Positions 7,442 through 10,324 of a DNA stretch of 10,324 bases are shown in pieces. The notes under the pieces were generated by a model. The model was not told the origin of the DNA and did not search any database. It saw only the letters and a list, made by a program, of their open reading frames with translations. Source of the DNA: Nitrosomonadales bacterium (GTDB taxonomy: Bacteria; Pseudomonadota; Gammaproteobacteria; Burkholderiales; Gallionellaceae). How positions within the stretch are numbered: position 1 is the stretch's first letter; each line of letters opens with the position of its first letter. The translations under genes were made by a program, and so were the position numbers. Location of the stretch: assembly GCA_003235435.1 (NCBI GenBank), contig QJWF01000094.1:1-10324 (forward strand), written 5' to 3'.

Positions 7442-7921
7442 ATGAAAATCAACATCCATATCCCCTTGCAACAACTCGATCTGCTGGATGACGCAGGAAA
7501 ACTGCTGCACAGCTACGCAGTTTCGACATCTGCAAAAGGGCTGGGCGAAATTGCCGGAAGCTACTGCACGCCGCGCGGCAGGCATATCATTCGCGCCAAG
7601 ATCGGCGCCGGACTGCCGGAAAATACTGTACTGGTTCGGCGTCGCCCGACCGGTGAGATTTACACGCCGGAACTGGGCGCACAATTCCCCGAACGCGACT
7701 GGATACTGACGCGCATCCTGTGGCTCTCCGGATGCGAGAAGGGCTTTAACCGGCTCGGAGAAACAGATACCATGCGGCGCTATATCTACATACACGGTAC
7801 TCCTGATATTGTCAGGCTTGGCGCGCCAGGTTCGCACGGGTGCATCCGCATGCGCAATGCCGATCTGGTCGAATTGTTTGATCTGGTGCCTGCCGGTATC
7901 GAAGTCGATATCTTGGAGTGA
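7442..7921 (+). CDS. L,D-transpeptidase (YkuD) domain protein lacking a signal peptide
   Basis: This 159-residue protein consists almost wholly of a YkuD/ErfK catalytic domain, the fold that makes 3-3 peptidoglycan cross-links or attaches lipoproteins through a Cys nucleophile. The active-site motif is intact, with His118 in YIYIHGTPD and SHGCIRM at 131-137 holding Cys134. TPRGRH (43-48) and LTRILWLSG (89-97) also fit the family. The N-terminus (MKINIHIPLQQLDLLDD) starts directly in the first beta strand, with no signal peptide, lipobox or membrane helix. Periplasmic location is therefore not shown, although family substrates are outside the inner membrane. The ATG follows the tadA stop with no gap, so the two are co-translated. 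A GGGA site is about 9 nt upstream. Confidence 0.9.
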   Translation: MKINIHIPLQQLDLLDDAGKLLHSYAVSTSAKGLGEIAGSYCTPRGRHIIRAKIGAGLPENTVLVRRRPTGEIYTPELGAQFPERDWILTRILWLSGCEKGFNRLGETDTMRRYIYIHGTPDIVRLGAPGSHGCIRMRNADLVELFDLVPAGIEVDILE

Positions 7922-7939
7922 TTCTTCACGGAGAGCGAT

Positions 7940-8377
7940 ATGTCCAACTCTTTCACGGTCAGCCTGGTTCCCTGGAAAGATGGCGAACCATTGCTGAAAT
8001 CGATCCGCGAAGCGGTATTTATTAAAGAACAGAATGTCCCGGCCGAACTGGAGTGGGATGGCTTGGATGAGCAGTGTCGTCACGCTCTGGCGCTCAGCCA
8101 TAAAGGCGACGCAATCGGTTGCGGGCGCATGATGGCCGACGGGCACATCGGACGCATCTCTGTGTTGCCGCAATGGCGCAAGCAAAAGGTCGGTACTGCC
8201 ATCATGGAAGCGCTGCTCAATTACGCGCGTTCCCATGACTACAAGCAGGTCGATGTCGATGCGCAGACTTATGCCGTGCCGTTCTACCGCAAGTTCGATT
8301 TTGTCGAAGAGGGCGAGACATTCATTGATGCTGGCTTGCCGCACATCAAGATGCGGCTGAAGCTACTTTCCGGTTAG
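7940..8377 (+). CDS. GNAT family N-acetyltransferase (YjcF-like)
   Basis: This 145-residue cytoplasmic acetyltransferase has a GNAT fold. An N-terminal helix region with SIREAVFIKEQNVPAELEWDGLDE (21-44) is typical of the YjcF-like group. The acetyl-CoA pyrophosphate loop lies in GRISVLPQWRKQKVGTAIMEALL (71-93), where the RKQKVGTA segment corresponds to the Q/RxxGxG/A motif. The late strand and helix AVPFYRKFDFVEEGETF (112-128) complete the domain. The substrate is not predictable from sequence. A good GGAGAG ribosome site precedes the ATG, which is 18 nt after the L,D-transpeptidase gene, so it is probably the last gene of the tadA operon. Its last 15 bp overlap the convergent cbiM-like gene. 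Confidence 0.93.
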   Translation: MSNSFTVSLVPWKDGEPLLKSIREAVFIKEQNVPAELEWDGLDEQCRHALALSHKGDAIGCGRMMADGHIGRISVLPQWRKQKVGTAIMEALLNYARSHDYKQVDVDAQTYAVPFYRKFDFVEEGETFIDAGLPHIKMRLKLLSG

Positions 8378-9031
8378 ATATTCATCCACACTGAAACTTT
8401 TCACCGCTTCCGGTTGTGCCACGGTGAATCCGGTGAGTACCGCGCCGGTGGCGAATGCCTCGGCAAATATCAGGATAGGTGCAGGGATGAAATAATGGTA
8501 CTGGATCTCAGCCCAGGTGTAGTGACTGAGGGCCAGCATCATCAGTGTGGTGACCAGCATCATCGCCGCAGTTGCAAAGCCCGAACCGGCAAATCCGTTA
8601 AGCAGCACGAATATGAAGAAATTCTTGGGCAGGTGGCGTTGGCTGAAGCGCAGCAGCCATTCGCTGAACAACATCGGTATCGCCAGCATCAGCAATCCGT
8701 TTATGCCCAGTGTAACAAGGCTGATACCCGAATATATCCATGTGCCGAGCATGACGCCGGAGAGCGCTATCAGTCCGATCGGCCAACCGAACATGAGCAG
8801 GAACAGTGTCGATCCTATCAGGTGGAAATTGAATCCCGGATGGATGCCCGCATTGAGTTGCCAGAAAACGGGAGTGCAGAACAGCAGGCCGATCAGCGCG
8901 TTGGTGCGCATCGTGTTTTCGAACATCTCGCGCCATCTCGCGAGTTGAAGTGCGCGAATCAGCACGATGAAAAACATCAGGTTGCATAGCCACAGCCAAT
9001 CGCTGTCGAAAAGCGAATCGGGCAGGTTCAT
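8363..9031 (-). CDS. stand-alone CbiM-like ECF transporter permease/substrate-binding subunit
   Basis: This 222-residue polytopic membrane protein matches the CbiM/NikM family, the substrate-binding membrane subunit of energy-coupling-factor cobalt and nickel transporters. About six hydrophobic segments are visible (near 11-30, 43-60, 72-98, 105-125, 138-168 and 181-205). GFNFHLIGSTLFLLMFGW (67-84) corresponds to the family's HLxGG region with His70, and His64 is close by. The N-terminus MNLPDSLF lines up with the metal-binding MHxPDGFL of canonical CbiM, but the usual His2 is Asn. No CbiN, CbiQ or CbiO gene is adjacent. The substrate is therefore uncertain. There is no clear ribosome site. 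The start at 9031 is chosen by fit to the family N-terminus. Confidence 0.82.
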   Translation of the reverse strand: MNLPDSLFDSDWLWLCNLMFFIVLIRALQLARWREMFENTMRTNALIGLLFCTPVFWQLNAGIHPGFNFHLIGSTLFLLMFGWPIGLIALSGVMLGTWIYSGISLVTLGINGLLMLAIPMLFSEWLLRFSQRHLPKNFFIFVLLNGFAGSGFATAAMMLVTTLMMLALSHYTWAEIQYHYFIPAPILIFAEAFATGAVLTGFTVAQPEAVKSFSVDEYLTGK

Positions 9032-9103
9032 GGCGATCTGTGCTTTTTGAGTGGCATGTTTGTCGTGATATGCCGGAAAACGTGTGTTGAAGTGTTGTTC
9101 AAA

Positions 9104-9158
9104 GGATCGTCGAAGTCAATCCGATTCGTGATGCACTTGAGCAATTGAGTCGGATTAC
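9104..9158 (-). repeat. inverted repeat in the cbiM-like leader
   Basis: On the minus strand AATCCGA (9151-9157) can pair with TCGGATT (9119-9125), with a further G-T pair, around a 25-nt loop. It would lie in the 5' leader of the cbiM-like gene if the TATAAT at 9173-9178 is used. The boundaries given include a few flanking bases. It may be an RNA control element or chance. Confidence 0.3.
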
Positions 9159-9172
9159 AGCACTTCAGCGCC

Positions 9173-9178
9173 ATTATA
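9173..9178 (-). promoter_or_regulatory. candidate -10 box for the cbiM-like gene
   Basis: The minus strand reads TATAAT, a perfect sigma-70 -10 box. No good -35 hexamer lies 16-18 nt upstream, where the spacer instead holds a small CCCG-GAAA-CGGG hairpin. Transcription would begin near 9166, giving a leader of about 135 nt before the cbiM-like ATG at 9031. Confidence 0.35.
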
Positions 9179-9223
9179 CTTCCCGTTTCCGGGTTGCTTC
9201 GTGCAGCGTTTCGGATTGCAATG

Positions 9224-9343
9224 TCAAATGCGCACGGATACTTCGTCGTTGAAGCGTTTGTCGGTTTGGACCGGAACAGCATAGCTGTCAAAACGGCTTC
9301 CCATGTGCTTTTCCAGCACCTCGAGCCGGTCACGCGGCGGCAA
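9224..9343 (-). pseudogene. coding-like fragment downstream of ygfZ (small ORF or gene remnant)
   Basis: From a TTG at 9343 to a TGA at 9224 the minus strand encodes 39 residues containing PPRDRLEVLEKHMGSRFDS and ending FNDEVSVRI. The codons look like those of real genes here (CTG, GAC, CGC, AAC, ACC, GTC), and the composition is that of a normal soluble protein. The only ATG that could start it with a fair upstream site is at 9359, in a different frame (MPSASIAAA then stop). A one-base shift would join that ATG to the fragment. It may be a decayed gene end, a frameshifted small gene, or a TTG-started small protein. I do not recognise the family. Confidence 0.3.
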
Positions 9344-9382
9344 TACTTGCAGATGGCATGGTTAATTCCGATGCTCTGATGG

Positions 9383-10324
9383 TCAAATGGCCGGCAGCGT
9401 ATAAGGCAGCGGCAAAAACTGCAACACGATGCCATGCAAAGACTTCCAGTGCACCTGCCGGGAATCTTTGCTGGAAATCTGCAACACGGCGAGAACGTCG
9501 TAACCGCCTGGCGGAGCAGCGGCAACATTGGCAATCGTTCCGCTGGGCTGCCCTTCCATGTCCGCACTGAACAGATCGTCCCCGGGCTGGGGTGCTTCAC
9601 TGCAGTCGATATGGGCCAGGTACATGCGCCGTTTTAATTTGCCGAGATACTGCGTACGTGCCACGATCTCCTGGCCGGGATAGCAGCCCTTCTTGAAATT
9701 TACGGCATTGACCAGATCAAGGTTTGCCATCTGCGCGACGAATTGATCCTGGGTCTGCGGCAGAATGACCGGGATGCCGGAACGTATATTGAGCCAGTCC
9801 CAGCAGGAGCTGCCGACCGGCCGCGCCGCCGATTTTAATTCCGCCCACAGTAACTGGGCATGCTGCGGCGCAGTGTTGATCTGCCAGCACGTGTTGCCGA
9901 CTTTTATCACGCTGCTCGATTCGGTGCTAGCTACGCCGAGCTGTCCTTGCGGGAGCTCACCGAACCTGGCGCCCAGAATTTTCTGCGCATCTGCACCCGA
10001 TACTCCCAGCGTGACTATCTCGTCGCTCGCGTCGCTGATCGTTACCTTGGCGCGCAGCACATACATCCCCAGCTTCTTGAGTATCGGCTCGCACAAAATG
10101 CGAGGCAGTTGCAGCAGATAATCATCTGCTTTGCACCAGATCAGCAGCGTTGCCAGTAACCGGCCCTTGGGGCTGTTCAGGCTGCTGAGTTGCGCCCGCT
10201 TGGTAGAAACATCGCGGATATCATTGCTAAGCAGGTTCTGCAGGAACGTCTCCGCGTCATTCCCGGAAACGCGCAACGCGCCGAACTGGCCCAGGTCACA
10301 CAGTACCGTCCCATCGCGAGTCGC
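9383..10324 (-). CDS. ygfZ: folate-binding protein YgfZ/GcvT-like, 5' end outside window
   Basis: YgfZ is a tetrahydrofolate-binding protein that helps assemble or repair certain iron-sulfur enzymes. The frame stays open to the window edge, so the N-terminus is missing. The 313 visible residues start in ATRDGTVLCDLGQFG, which corresponds to about 30 residues into the family. The GcvT-like domain follows with LRVSGNDAETFLQNLLSNDI and NSPKGRLLATLLIW. The YgfZ signature KGCYPGQEIVAR holds its conserved Cys (residue 214 of the visible part), and the conserved end VLQFLPLPYTLP is present. A TTG at 10276 could be misread as a start, but the upstream frame is clearly coding. It is probably not tightly coupled to the cbiM-like gene, given the 351-bp gap. 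Confidence 0.95.
   Translation of the reverse strand, partial: ATRDGTVLCDLGQFGALRVSGNDAETFLQNLLSNDIRDVSTKRAQLSSLNSPKGRLLATLLIWCKADDYLLQLPRILCEPILKKLGMYVLRAKVTISDASDEIVTLGVSGADAQKILGARFGELPQGQLGVASTESSSVIKVGNTCWQINTAPQHAQLLWAELKSAARPVGSSCWDWLNIRSGIPVILPQTQDQFVAQMANLDLVNAVNFKKGCYPGQEIVARTQYLGKLKRRMYLAHIDCSEAPQPGDDLFSADMEGQPSGTIANVAAAPPGGYDVLAVLQISSKDSRQVHWKSLHGIVLQFLPLPYTLPAI

Larger units (their letters stand above)
9032..9382. other. 351-bp gap between ygfZ and the cbiM-like gene
   Basis: No recognisable complete gene fits here. From the ygfZ side the stretch contains a coding-like minus-strand fragment (about 9224-9343) and then a -10 box with a hairpin-containing leader for the cbiM-like gene. 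No T-tract terminator was found after ygfZ. A minus-strand frame stays open through much of the gap, but it is an out-of-frame extension from within ygfZ, with a Cys-rich, atypical composition. Confidence 0.5.

Noticed and set aside
9032-9060. GCCACT-like sequence before the cbiM-like gene as a cobalamin riboswitch B12 box
   Set aside because: Only a few bases match, and the leader of about 135 nt lacks the other conserved segments of that riboswitch.
9028-9600. 190-codon minus-strand frame from within ygfZ to the cbiM-like start
   Set aside because: Its first half is ygfZ read out of frame. The product is Cys-, Arg- and Ser-rich, as expected of a shadow frame, with no ribosome site.

Overview
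The window reads as chromosomal DNA of a Gram-negative proteobacterium, most likely a betaproteobacterium. The grounds are the gene order (septation protein YciB, YciI, BolA and a parvulin in a row; TadA next to Bcp), the style of the BolA and YgfZ proteins, moderate GC, and Sec signal peptides on envelope proteins. A placement near the Gallionella/Sideroxydans-type Nitrosomonadales is a guess from gene style, not something the sequence proves.

There are four regions. (1) Positions 1-2188, minus strand: a surface or secreted-protein locus. It is read from a 349-aa DUF11-type protein, through a 165-aa exported DUF11-like protein and a possible 40-aa ORF, into a paralogue of the first gene that is cut by the window start. 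The AT-rich region upstream holds a 16-bp element that fits a sigma-54 -24/-12 promoter and is also nearly palindromic. (2) Positions 2501-6839, minus strand: a compact seven-gene operon, bcp - phoH-like - msrB - yciB - yciI - bolA - parvulin. Gaps are 4-56 nt, bolA overlaps yciI by 4 nt, and a strong hairpin-plus-T-tract terminator closes the operon. Several products deal with peroxide, oxidised methionine, iron-sulfur/redox regulation and envelope protein folding. (3) Positions 6965-8377, plus strand, divergent from bcp: tadA, an L,D-transpeptidase-fold protein with no signal peptide, and a GNAT acetyltransferase, nearly abutting. (4) Positions 8363-10324, minus strand: a stand-alone CbiM-like membrane protein whose 3' end overlaps the acetyltransferase gene by 15 bp, a roughly 350-bp stretch with a consensus -10 box and a coding-like fragment, and the folate-binding protein gene ygfZ, cut by the window end.

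Most of the window is conserved housekeeping. The parts most worth a second look are the DUF11 locus with its small ORF and sigma-54-like site, an 18-aa ORF that exactly bridges yciB and yciI through two TGATG junctions, the solitary CbiM homologue with Asn in place of the usual His2, and the unexplained coding-like fragment downstream of ygfZ. I found no strong evidence for a wholly new multi-gene system.
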